A stretch of 12,763 nucleotides of DNA from Paracoccaceae bacterium (GTDB taxonomy: Bacteria; Pseudomonadota; Alphaproteobacteria; Rhodobacterales; Rhodobacteraceae). The notes below the pieces were generated by a model that made no database searches, was not told the DNA's origin, and worked only from the letters and a program-made list of their open reading frames with translations. The position numbers were made by a program, and so were the translations under genes. Shown here piece by piece: positions 6,073 to 12,763 of the stretch. Each line of letters opens with the position of its first letter. Positions within the stretch are counted from its first letter, which is position 1. The stretch lies in the NCBI GenBank assembly GCA_030626365.1, contig DAOUPC010000041.1, forward strand, positions 1 to 12,763, written 5' to 3'.

Positions 6073-6113
6073 GCCCCCGCCGTGGGGCGGGCGGGGGCTG
6101 GCATTTTTCCAAA
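6073..6113 (+). repeat. Inverted hairpin module, right copy (terminator- or REP-like)
   Basis: GCCCCCGCC (6073-6081) pairs with GGCGGGGGC (6090-6098) around an 8-nt loop; on the plus strand TGGCATTTTTCCAAA (6099-6113) follows. This is the same hairpin-plus-TGRCATTTTTCCAAA module as the left copy, in opposite orientation, so the two T-tracts point outward. On the minus strand only TTT follows the hairpin, downstream of the methyltransferase gene, where it might act as a weak terminator. Confidence 0.5.
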
Positions 6114-6118
6114 ATGCC
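6100..6118. terminator. 8-bp hairpin just past the methyltransferase gene
   Basis: GGCATTTT (6100-6107) pairs perfectly with AAAATGCC (6111-6118) around a 3-nt loop. It lies 14 nt after the methyltransferase stop on the minus strand and abuts the GC-rich hairpin at 6073-6098. The two in series may end or stabilise the methyltransferase transcript. Forming it competes with the 25-bp inverted repeat. No clean T-tract follows on the minus strand, so true termination is uncertain. Confidence 0.35.
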
Positions 6119-6131
6119 CAAACGTGGGGTC

Positions 6132-6617
6132 TTATCGCTGATAGATGAAACAGCGCCCTTCGAGCGCGCCCTTGGGCAGCGGTATTTCCTTCAGACCCTC
6201 GAAATACATCCGGTCACTGGCAACCATCAGCCCGCCCGGCGCAAGCAGCGGTTCGACCAGCGGGGAAACCTTGCGGGCAAATGCGTCGTTCTTTTCGCGG
6301 TTATGGCCGCCCAGATCCGCATGAATCAGGCTGGCTGTCGGCCCGAATCGGGTCAGCGCCTGGATCAGCGTTTCGTTCACATCGCCCAGAATGACCTGTT
6401 CTTCGGGGGGGGTCGAATCAGGATGCGAGGCAATCGCACGTTCGAACACAAAGATGTTCCTGTCCGTGATCCGTTCGCGCAGGTGGTGATAGGTCCGCCC
6501 ATTGCCCAGCCCCAGTTCAAAAACCGGGCCGGTCATTGCGGCGGTCTGTGTGATCGCGGCATCCAGACAGGCGCGTTGCGACACCATGCGGTCGATAAAT
6601 AGGTCTAAACGGCTCAT
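6132..6617 (-). CDS. Small class I SAM-dependent methyltransferase-like protein
   Basis: A 161-residue, single-domain Rossmann-fold protein. Motif I is FELGLGNGRTYHHL (33-46). An acidic residue follows strand 2 (Glu59 in FVFER). GDV at 78-80 fits the adenine-contacting position. HADLGGHNR (99-107) fits motif IV, and APGGLMVAS (126-134) the later strand. It is short for the class and lacks an obvious substrate-binding cap, so the substrate is unknown. The ATG at 6617 has AGGAG 9 bases upstream; an earlier TTG at 6626 abuts that AGGAG and is unlikely. It is separated from the MaoC-PTA operon by 263 bp of hairpins and diverges from the ABC operon, so it is probably its own transcription unit. 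Methylation as the activity is inference from the fold. Confidence 0.82.
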   Translation of the reverse strand: MSRLDLFIDRMVSQRACLDAAITQTAAMTGPVFELGLGNGRTYHHLRERITDRNIFVFERAIASHPDSTPPEEQVILGDVNETLIQALTRFGPTASLIHADLGGHNREKNDAFARKVSPLVEPLLAPGGLMVASDRMYFEGLKEIPLPKGALEGRCFIYQR

Positions 6618-6845
6618 GGCTGGCAACTCCTGTTGATGGCCGGGTCGGCCAGAATGGGCCTGTCATGTCAAAGATCGGGGGGAATGTGTAGAGCAACAAT
6701 GATCCTGCCCGCCCATTCACACCGCCGGCCCGCCCCACCCAGAAATGTGTTTGACTATAGAGGCACGCCAAGCAAAGCTGACAGTGTACAGGGGGGTGAC
6801 GATATTACTGTTTTACCATTTACACAGCCAGTCGGGATTGGCTGA
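6618..6845. promoter_or_regulatory. Divergent intergenic region between methyltransferase and ABC operon
   Basis: These 228 bases must hold promoters for the methyltransferase (minus) and the transporter operon (plus). No pair of boxes is convincing. On the plus strand CTGACA (6778-6783) with TATTAC (6803-6808) is too widely spaced at 19 bp, and TTGACT (6751-6756) lacks a -10. On the minus strand a TTGACA lies near 6665 without a -10. The 3' third, from about 6800, is AT-rich. Confidence 0.4.
6825..6844 (+). promoter_or_regulatory. Hairpin presenting the only Shine-Dalgarno-like bases of the ABC operon
   Basis: CAGCCA (6825-6830) pairs with TGGCTG (6839-6844), ending one base before the ATG at 6846. 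The 8-nt loop contains GGGA (6834-6837), 8 bases from the ATG and the only purine-rich match to a ribosome binding site. Folding could expose or occlude initiation of the first transporter gene. Confidence 0.4.
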
Positions 6846-8618
6846 ATGACCCCTTTATTGACAGTCGAGGATCTGAGCGTCGGTTTTGGCCGTGGTGAAT
6901 CCGTGGTCAAGAACATCAGTTTCAAGGTGCATCCGGGTGAAACGCTGGCGCTGGTCGGCGAATCCGGGTCCGGCAAGACCGTGACCTGCCGTGCCGTGCT
7001 GCGGATACTGCCGCGCGTTGCGCAGATTCGTACGGGGCGGGTGACGCTGAACGGCCCGGACGGCCTGATCGAACTAAGCACGCTTGGCGACCGGGCGATG
7101 CGCAAGGTGCGCGGCAATCTGGTATCGATGATCTTTCAGGAACCCATGCGTTCGCTGTCGCCACTGCACCGGATCGGCAATCAGGTGGCCGAGGTGCTGT
7201 GGATACACCGTGGTGCCAGCGAAAAAAGCGCCCGGCGCGAAGTTCTGGACACCTTTGAAAAGGTCGGGTTTCCCGACCCGGAACGCGCCTATCGGTCCTA
7301 TCCGTTTGAATTGTCGGGCGGGATGCAGCAGCGGGCGATGATCGCCATGGCGATGGTGTCAAAGCCCGACCTGCTGATTGCCGATGAACCGACCACGGCG
7401 CTGGATGTGACCACACAGGCGCAGGTTCTGGGACTGATGAAGGATTTGCAGCGCGAAACCGGCATGGCGATGGTCCTTGTCACCCACGATCTGGGCGTGG
7501 TTGCCAACATGGCCGAACAGGTGGTGGTGATGCGCAAGGGCCGGGTGATGGAATCCGGGGCCGCAGAACCATTGCTGCGCGCGCCGGCACACCCTTATAC
7601 GCAACAGCTTTTTGATGCGGCACCGACCATTCCCGCCACGCCGAAACTGGCCCCGCCAATGCCGGATGATGACCTGATCCTGCAACTGAAATCCGTATCC
7701 AAGACCTATACCCTGCGCGCCTCGTCCATGTTCAAGCCGGACGTGCTGATCCATGCCTGCCGTGGTGTTGACCTGAACCTGCCACGTGGCAAGACATTGG
7801 CCATTGTCGGCGAAAGCGGGTCGGGCAAGACAACCGCCGCGCGGGTTGCGCTGGGGGCCGAACCGCCGGATGAAGGGGGCGAGGTCCTGTTCCGCTCGAA
7901 CCCTGACGGGGAACCGGTTGCGGTACACAAGATGAACCGCGCTGCCCGCACCGCATTCCAGAGGCAGGCGCAAATGGTGTTTCAGGACCCCTATTCGTCG
8001 CTTAGCCCGCGCATGCGCATTCAGGCGGCGATGACTGAACCGTTGGAAATTCATAATATCGGGTCGCGCGCCGAACAGTATGACAAGGCGGTGGCGATGC
8101 TGCGTCAGGTCGGGCTGAACGAGGGCATGTTGAAACGGTTTCCGCACGCTTTTTCCGGTGGCCAGCGTCAGCGCCTGTCGATTGCCCGCGCGCTGATGCT
8201 TGATCCGTCGCTGTTGGTCTGTGACGAACCGACCTCGGCGCTGGATGTCAGTGTGCAGGATCAGATACTGACCCTGTTGGAAGATATCCGCGATAAGATG
8301 AACCTTTCCTATCTGTTCATCAGCCATGATCTGGCGGTGGTGGCACGCATCGCAGACGAGGTGGCGGTGATGCGTCAGGGGCTGGTGGTCGAACAGGCCC
8401 CGCCGGATACGTTGTTCTATAATCCCAAACATCCCTATACCAAGGCGCTGATCGCGGCCCAGCCAACGCCGGATATCGACCGGCCCATCAACCTGAAACT
8501 GGTGGCGCAGGGGGCCGGCAGCGCCGATAGCTGGCCCGAGGCCTTTCGTTTCACCGACGATGTGATACCGTCGCTTACCCAACTGGAACCCGGCCACAAG
8601 GTGCGTTGTCATGTATGA
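6846..8618 (+). CDS. ABC importer ATPase with two fused nucleotide-binding domains (OppDF/YejF type)
   Basis: A 590-residue double ATPase that powers the permeases encoded downstream. Domain 1 has Walker A GESGSGKT (38-45), Q-loop Gln98, signature LSGGM (156-160), Walker B ending DE (180-181) and His214. Domain 2 has Walker A GESGSGKT (322-329), Q-loop Gln380, signature FSGGQ (436-440), DE (460-461) and His494. Both domains end in the HPYT segment (about 249 and 529) typical of peptide/nickel-type ATPases. All catalytic residues are intact, so both sites should hydrolyse ATP. The start has only a weak Shine-Dalgarno, within a hairpin loop. Gene order (ATPase first) differs from E. coli yejABEF. 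The last codons overlap the binding-protein gene by 8 bases. Confidence 0.96.
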   Translation: MTPLLTVEDLSVGFGRGESVVKNISFKVHPGETLALVGESGSGKTVTCRAVLRILPRVAQIRTGRVTLNGPDGLIELSTLGDRAMRKVRGNLVSMIFQEPMRSLSPLHRIGNQVAEVLWIHRGASEKSARREVLDTFEKVGFPDPERAYRSYPFELSGGMQQRAMIAMAMVSKPDLLIADEPTTALDVTTQAQVLGLMKDLQRETGMAMVLVTHDLGVVANMAEQVVVMRKGRVMESGAAEPLLRAPAHPYTQQLFDAAPTIPATPKLAPPMPDDDLILQLKSVSKTYTLRASSMFKPDVLIHACRGVDLNLPRGKTLAIVGESGSGKTTAARVALGAEPPDEGGEVLFRSNPDGEPVAVHKMNRAARTAFQRQAQMVFQDPYSSLSPRMRIQAAMTEPLEIHNIGSRAEQYDKAVAMLRQVGLNEGMLKRFPHAFSGGQRQRLSIARALMLDPSLLVCDEPTSALDVSVQDQILTLLEDIRDKMNLSYLFISHDLAVVARIADEVAVMRQGLVVEQAPPDTLFYNPKHPYTKALIAAQPTPDIDRPINLKLVAQGAGSADSWPEAFRFTDDVIPSLTQLEPGHKVRCHV

Positions 8619-10575
8619 TTTCCCGCGAACCCTTTTTGCAATTTCACGCCCGATTCTGGCCCTGTTTCCGCGCTTGATTCCGGCCCTGTTTCTGGGTCTG
8701 CTTGCCCCGATTGCGCTCAGTGCCGGCCCCGAGTTGCAGGAAAGCACCTTTTGGCAGGACGAAGTCAGCCGGGGTGATATGCCCCCGGTCGCCGAACGCC
8801 TTCCAACCGTGCCACTGATTGCGGATCTGGCTGCCAAGGGGCGGGCGATGGGCCATCAGGGCGGGACGCTTAACACCATGGTCACCCGCTCCAAGGACAT
8901 CCGCCAGATGGTGGTCTATGGCTATGCGCGGCTGGTGGGGTATGACCATGACTATACGCTGATGCCCGACCTTCTGGCCGCGTACGAACATCAGGATTTC
9001 AAAACATTCACCCTGCATCTGCGCCCCGGTCACCGCTGGTCTGACGGTCATCTGTTTACCTCGGCTGATTTCGCCTATTGGTGGGACGATGTCGCCAATA
9101 ACGAAAAGCTCAGCCCATCGGGGCCACCGGATTTCCTGCGGATCGAAGGCAAGTTGCCGACCGTCACCTTTCCTGATGAAACCACGGTGATCTACGCCTG
9201 GGATGACCCGAACCCCAACTTTCTTCAGACGCTGGCACAGGCGCGCCCGCCGTTCATCTATCGCCCGGCGCATTTCCTGAAACAATACCACGAAAAATAC
9301 GCCGACCCCGCCGCATTGGCCATTGAGGTCGATGATGCCCGTGTCAAAAGCTGGGCCGCGCTGCATAACAAGCGCGACAACATGTATAAGTTCGACAATC
9401 ACCGCCTGCCCACATTGCAGCCCTGGATGAATGCGACCTCGGGTAAGAAAATCCGGCACATTTTCGTTCGCAATCCCTATTATCACCGGATTGACACGAA
9501 CGGCGTGCAGTTGCCCTATATCGATATCATCGAGATGGAGATCGTCAGCGGCGGGCTGGTTGCCGCCAAATCCAACGCCGGACAGGCCGATCTGCAAAGC
9601 CGGGGCCTTGATTTTCGTGATATCGCCATCCTGCGCAAAGGCGAGGCAGATGGCGGCAATTACAAGACCTACCTCTGGAGCAACGGGGCCGCGTCGCAAA
9701 TCGCCATCTATCCCAACCTGAACTATAATGATGCGCAATGGCGTGCGGTGCTGCGTGATGTGCGGGTGCGGCGTGCCCTGTCGCTGGGCATTGACCGCGA
9801 TACGATCAACAAGGCGCTGTATTTCAAGCTGGCCAAGCCGGGCGCGATGACCGTTCTGCCGTCCAGCCCGTTCTTTGATCAGGCCAACCGTGATGCCTGG
9901 GCCGCCTATGACATGGATCAGGCAAATGCCCTGCTGGATCAGGCGGGGCTGACAAAGCGCGCCGGAAACGGCATCCGCCTGCTGCCCGACGGGCGCCCGA
10001 TGGAGATTGTCATCGAAACCGCAGGCGAGCGGCAAGAGGTCGAAAATGCCCTGCAAATCATCATGGATAACTGGCGCGACATCGGTGTGAAACTGGTGAT
10101 GCGCCCGCTTGACCGGGACATTCTGCGCAACCGTATCTATGCCGGGACCACCATGGCGGCGGTCTGGTTTGGTTGGGATAACGGTATTCCCCAGACCTAT
10201 ACATCGCCCGACTATCTTGCGCCGCGCTATCAGGAATTCTTTGCCTGGCCTAAATGGGGTCAGTATTTCCAGACCAATGGCGAAGTCGGCGAAGCCCCCG
10301 ACCTGCCCGAGGCACAGCGCCTGATGGAACTGGCCCTGATCTGGGACCGCGCCACATCCGAGCAGGAACGCGAAGCGGCCTGGCGTGAAATGCTGAAAAT
10401 TCACGCCGACCAGATATATGGCATCGGTATCCTGGCCGAGGCCCCGCAGCCGGTTGTGGTCAACCTTAACCTGCGAAACGTACCCAAAAAAGGCATCTGG
10501 GCCTGGGACCCGGGGGCGCATTTTGGCATCCACCGGCCTGACGAATTCTTCTTTTCTGACGACGGAGGCAATTAA
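8611..10575 (+). CDS. Secreted ABC transporter solute-binding protein, family 5
   Basis: A 654-residue periplasmic binding protein of the OppA/DppA (SBP_bac_5) family that delivers substrate to the permeases downstream. A signal peptide covers about residues 1-38: arginines at 6, 13 and 21, then a hydrophobic core and ALSAGP. No lipobox Cys is seen, so it should be soluble. Family features include LRPGHRWSDGHLFTSADFAYWW (about 131-152) and VRRALSLGIDRDTIN in the second lobe. It is longer than the usual 500-540 residues, which fits a subclass of large binding proteins that often handle oligosaccharides or other bulky ligands; the ligand cannot be assigned here. The start is supported by AAGGTG 7 bases upstream and the 8-base overlap with the ATPase gene. 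The stop shares one base with the next ATG. Confidence 0.94.
   Translation: MYDFPRTLFAISRPILALFPRLIPALFLGLLAPIALSAGPELQESTFWQDEVSRGDMPPVAERLPTVPLIADLAAKGRAMGHQGGTLNTMVTRSKDIRQMVVYGYARLVGYDHDYTLMPDLLAAYEHQDFKTFTLHLRPGHRWSDGHLFTSADFAYWWDDVANNEKLSPSGPPDFLRIEGKLPTVTFPDETTVIYAWDDPNPNFLQTLAQARPPFIYRPAHFLKQYHEKYADPAALAIEVDDARVKSWAALHNKRDNMYKFDNHRLPTLQPWMNATSGKKIRHIFVRNPYYHRIDTNGVQLPYIDIIEMEIVSGGLVAAKSNAGQADLQSRGLDFRDIAILRKGEADGGNYKTYLWSNGAASQIAIYPNLNYNDAQWRAVLRDVRVRRALSLGIDRDTINKALYFKLAKPGAMTVLPSSPFFDQANRDAWAAYDMDQANALLDQAGLTKRAGNGIRLLPDGRPMEIVIETAGERQEVENALQIIMDNWRDIGVKLVMRPLDRDILRNRIYAGTTMAAVWFGWDNGIPQTYTSPDYLAPRYQEFFAWPKWGQYFQTNGEVGEAPDLPEAQRLMELALIWDRATSEQEREAAWREMLKIHADQIYGIGILAEAPQPVVVNLNLRNVPKKGIWAWDPGAHFGIHRPDEFFFSDDGGN
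8652..8699 (+). repeat. 24-nt in-frame duplication in the signal peptide
   Basis: The 17 bases starting at 8652 (GATTCTGGCCCTGTTTC) recur at 8676 with one change. The period of 24 nt is in frame, giving ILALFPRL followed by IPALFLGL in the hydrophobic part of the signal peptide. It looks like a small tandem duplication that lengthened the export signal. Confidence 0.6.
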
Positions 10576-11603
10576 TGGCCATATTGCGCTATGCGCTTTA
10601 TCGGTTCGCAACCATGCTGCTGACGCTGCTGGTTGTGTCCGGGCTGGTGTTTGTCATCATCAACCTGCCGCCCGGCGATTACCTGAGCAACCAGATCGCC
10701 GAATTGCGCGCCACCGGCCAGTCCGCCGGCGTGGCCAAGGCCGAGTTTCTGCGCACCGAATATGCGCTGGACCGGCCCCTGTACCAGCAATATCTGATCT
10801 GGATCGGCTTTATCCCCGGCCCGCATGGGTTTTCCGGGCTGATTCAGGGCAACTTTGGCTGGTCATTCGAATTTGACAACCCAGTGGCCGAGATCGTCGG
10901 CGATACCTTGTGGCTGACGGTTCTGGTCAATCTAGCGGCGGTTCTGTTTGTCTATATGGTTGCCCTGCCGTTGGGGGTTCTGGCGGCGGCAAAATCCAAG
11001 ACATGGGTTGATTATACCTCGGCTTTTGTTGGTTATCTGGGGCTGGCCACACCCAACTTTCTGCTGGCGCTGATCATGTTCTATTACGGTCACAAATACT
11101 TTGACCTGCCCATCGGCGGGCTTATGGACCCGATTTACGAGGGCGAGCCGATGAGTTGGGAAAAAACCAAATCCATCCTGATCCACCTGATCGTGCCAAC
11201 CTTCGTGATCGGCACCTCGGGGGCGGCGGGCATGATGCAGCGCCTGCGGGCCAACCTGCTGGACGAGTTGGGCAAACCTTATGTGGATACCGCCATCGCC
11301 AAAGGGATGCACCCGGTACGGATGCTGACCAAATACCCGCTGCGCATGGCGTTCAACCCGTTTGTCGCCGATATCGGCAACCTGCTGCCTTCGATGATAT
11401 CGGGGTCGGTTCTGGTGTCGGTGGTTCTGGGCCTGCAAACCATCGGCCCGACCTTGCTGACGGCGCTTAAGACGCAGGATTTGTTCCTGTCCGGTTTTGT
11501 GCTGATGTTTGTCGCGTTGCTGACGCTGGTGGGGACGATGGTTTCCGATGTGCTGCTGGTGCTGCTTGACCCGCGTATCCAGTACGAGGGGCGCGAAACA
11601 TGA
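10575..11603 (+). CDS. ABC transporter permease, OppB/DppB type
   Basis: A 342-residue inner-membrane permease that forms half of the translocation channel. Six hydrophobic segments lie at about 10-30, 110-136, 147-172, 200-220, 265-290 and 303-331. The cytoplasmic coupling loop YVDTAIAKGMHPVRMLTKYPLR region (236-257) is the EAA-type contact with the ATPase. The long polar stretch between TM1 and TM2 is normal for this family. The ATG overlaps the binding-protein stop as TAATG, and GGAGG (10564-10568) is 6 bases upstream, so initiation should be efficient. Its own stop overlaps the next gene as ATGA. Family and partner assignment are secure; substrate is not determined. Confidence 0.95.
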   Translation: MAILRYALYRFATMLLTLLVVSGLVFVIINLPPGDYLSNQIAELRATGQSAGVAKAEFLRTEYALDRPLYQQYLIWIGFIPGPHGFSGLIQGNFGWSFEFDNPVAEIVGDTLWLTVLVNLAAVLFVYMVALPLGVLAAAKSKTWVDYTSAFVGYLGLATPNFLLALIMFYYGHKYFDLPIGGLMDPIYEGEPMSWEKTKSILIHLIVPTFVIGTSGAAGMMQRLRANLLDELGKPYVDTAIAKGMHPVRMLTKYPLRMAFNPFVADIGNLLPSMISGSVLVSVVLGLQTIGPTLLTALKTQDLFLSGFVLMFVALLTLVGTMVSDVLLVLLDPRIQYEGRET

Positions 11604-12754
11604 CCGAACTGCCTGATGGCCGCTATGTCGATGATGCGCCCTATGACCGGGATGCCAACCTGCAAACGATCGAGCGCCAGGATATGGATGCGCCCAACAT
11701 GGTGCTGGTCTGGCGCAAGTTCAAACGCCACCGGCTGGGGTTGTTGTCAGGCATCCTGTTGCTGGTGTCTTATCTGATGCTGCCCTTTGCCGGGTTCATC
11801 GCGCCCTATACCCCGAACGAACGCAACCCGGACCACCTTTATGCGCCGCCCCAGTCGGTGAACTGGATGCACGAGGGCGAATTCATCGGCCCGTTCGTCT
11901 ATGCCATTACCTCTGAGGCCGATCTGGAAACCTTTCAATGGAAGTTTGTGGCCGATGAAACCCGGCCCATGCCGCTTGAGTTTTTCTGCGAGGCGGGCAC
12001 CTATAAGCTGTCCGGGCTGTTCAGAACCAGCCGCCATCTGTTCTGCGCCCCCGACGGGGCCACGGTGTTTCTGTGGGGGTCGGACCGGCTGGGCCGGGAT
12101 GTGTTTTCGCGAATATCTTATGGCGCGCAACTGTCGCTGACCGTGGGGCTGATTGGCATCACGGTGTCTTTCATCATGGGGATTGGTTTTGGCAGTATCG
12201 CCGGTTATTTCGGGGGCAAGATCGACTGGGTGATCAACCGGGTGATTGAAATCCTGCGCAGCCTGCCGGAACTGCCGCTTTGGATGGCGCTGTCGGCGGC
12301 GGTGCCGTCAAACTGGGGCCCGGTGGCGGTTTTCTTTATCATATCGGTCATCCTGGGGATACTTGACTGGCCCGGACTCGCGCGGGCCGTGCGGGCCAAA
12401 TTCCTGAGCTTGCGGGAAGAGGAATACGTGCGCGCGGCCGAGATGATGGGGGCCAGTTCGTCGCGTGTGATCCGCAAGCACCTGCTGCCCAATTTCATGT
12501 CCCACCTGATTGCCAGCGCCACGTTGTCGATTCCGGCGATGATCCTGGGGGAAACGGCGCTGTCGTTTCTGGGGCTTGGCCTGCGGGCCCCTGCGGTCAG
12601 TTGGGGGGTGATGCTGAATGATGCGCAGAACCTGGCCAGCATCGAGATCTATCCCTGGACCGCAATTCCCATGCTGCCGATCATTGTCATCGTTCTGGCG
12701 TTTAACTTTCTGGGGGACGGCCTGCGCGATTCACTGGACCCCTACAGCAGCTAG
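11600..12754 (+). CDS. ABC transporter permease, OppC/DppC type, with periplasmic insertion
   Basis: A 384-residue inner-membrane permease, partner of the OppB-like subunit. A charged N-terminal tail of about 45 residues precedes TM1 (about 46-69). Next come about 90 periplasmic residues leading to WGSDRLGRDVFSR (159-171), the usual start of the transport domain, then five further hydrophobic segments. The EAA loop is EEYVRAAEMMGASSSRVIRKHLLPN (274-298 region). In classic OppC the TM1-to-GTDxLGRD distance is clearly shorter, so about 50-60 residues are extra. That insertion holds the only two cysteines, Cys130 and Cys149, which could form a disulfide. The large binding protein and extended permease probably belong to one transporter subclass. 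The start overlaps the previous stop as ATGA, with GAGG about 10 bases upstream. The gene is complete and ends 9 bases before the window edge. Confidence 0.95.
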   Translation: MTELPDGRYVDDAPYDRDANLQTIERQDMDAPNMVLVWRKFKRHRLGLLSGILLLVSYLMLPFAGFIAPYTPNERNPDHLYAPPQSVNWMHEGEFIGPFVYAITSEADLETFQWKFVADETRPMPLEFFCEAGTYKLSGLFRTSRHLFCAPDGATVFLWGSDRLGRDVFSRISYGAQLSLTVGLIGITVSFIMGIGFGSIAGYFGGKIDWVINRVIEILRSLPELPLWMALSAAVPSNWGPVAVFFIISVILGILDWPGLARAVRAKFLSLREEEYVRAAEMMGASSSRVIRKHLLPNFMSHLIASATLSIPAMILGETALSFLGLGLRAPAVSWGVMLNDAQNLASIEIYPWTAIPMLPIIVIVLAFNFLGDGLRDSLDPYSS

Positions 12755-12763
12755 GGGCGGCCC

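Larger units (their letters stand above)
5966..6113. repeat. 25-bp inverted repeat enclosing 98 nt
   Basis: The arm at 5966-5990 is the reverse complement of 6089-6113 with a single difference, T5978 against G6101, which is a G-U wobble in plus-strand RNA. Each arm is also half of a local hairpin, so the long pairing and the local hairpins exclude each other. The 98-nt interior holds no gene. On the minus strand the pairing has one A-C mismatch. Confidence 0.7.

Noticed and set aside
5966..6113. The inverted repeat as ends of a small insertion sequence or MITE
   Set aside because: I see no flanking target-site duplication, and each arm contains its own hairpin, which fits REP-like or terminator modules better. 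A transposon origin is not excluded.
7359..8837. A 492-codon open frame antisense to the double ATPase gene
   Set aside because: The sense strand encodes two complete ATPase domains; the antisense product shows no recognisable domain and crosses the ATPase/binding-protein junction.
8644..10611. A 655-codon open frame antisense to the solute-binding protein gene
   Set aside because: It mirrors the binding-protein gene almost end to end, has no family-like motifs, and is explained by the avoidance of certain codons in a GC-rich sense gene. The sense frame has a signal peptide, family motifs and operon overlaps.

Overview
The window looks like chromosomal DNA of a GC-rich alphaproteobacterium, most likely a member of the Rhodobacterales (roseobacter-type). 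This is an inference from codon use, tight overlapping operons with AGGAG-type ribosome binding sites, and the gene families present. There are no RNA genes, insertion sequences, phage genes or CRISPR arrays that I can see. All ten genes are intact.

Region by region. Positions 1-156 hold no gene. Positions 157-1351 carry a divergent pair: a TetR-family repressor on the minus strand and a small four-helix membrane protein (DUF4345-type) on the plus strand, with a short AT-rich promoter region and a candidate operator between them. Positions 1427-5868 are a four-gene minus-strand operon, read right to left: a MaoC-like hydratase fused to a phosphate acetyl/butyryltransferase, acetate kinase (ackA), a glutathione S-transferase and a thiolase. 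The first three genes overlap, which suggests translational coupling. The expected chemistry is acyl-CoA to acyl-phosphate to carboxylic acid plus ATP. The thiolase supplies or drains acetyl-CoA, and the GST may detoxify an electrophile. Upstream of this operon, positions 5869-6131 are packed with secondary structure: a triple 11-bp tandem repeat and a pair of inverted hairpin modules that together form a 25-bp inverted repeat. Positions 6132-6617 encode a small stand-alone class I SAM-dependent methyltransferase on the minus strand.

Positions 6846-12754 are a plus-strand operon for a peptide/nickel/opine-type ABC importer: a double ATPase (OppD and OppF fused), a large secreted family 5 solute-binding protein, an OppB-like permease and an OppC-like permease with a long periplasmic insertion. 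All junctions overlap by 1-8 bases. The substrate cannot be read from the sequence; peptides, oligosaccharides and opine-like compounds are all possible.

I do not see a clear previously undescribed system. The most unusual items are the structured leader between the methyltransferase and the phosphotransacetylase fusion, the replacement of the usual MaoC catalytic Asp by Asn in that fusion, and the GST-thiolase tail on a pta-ackA operon.
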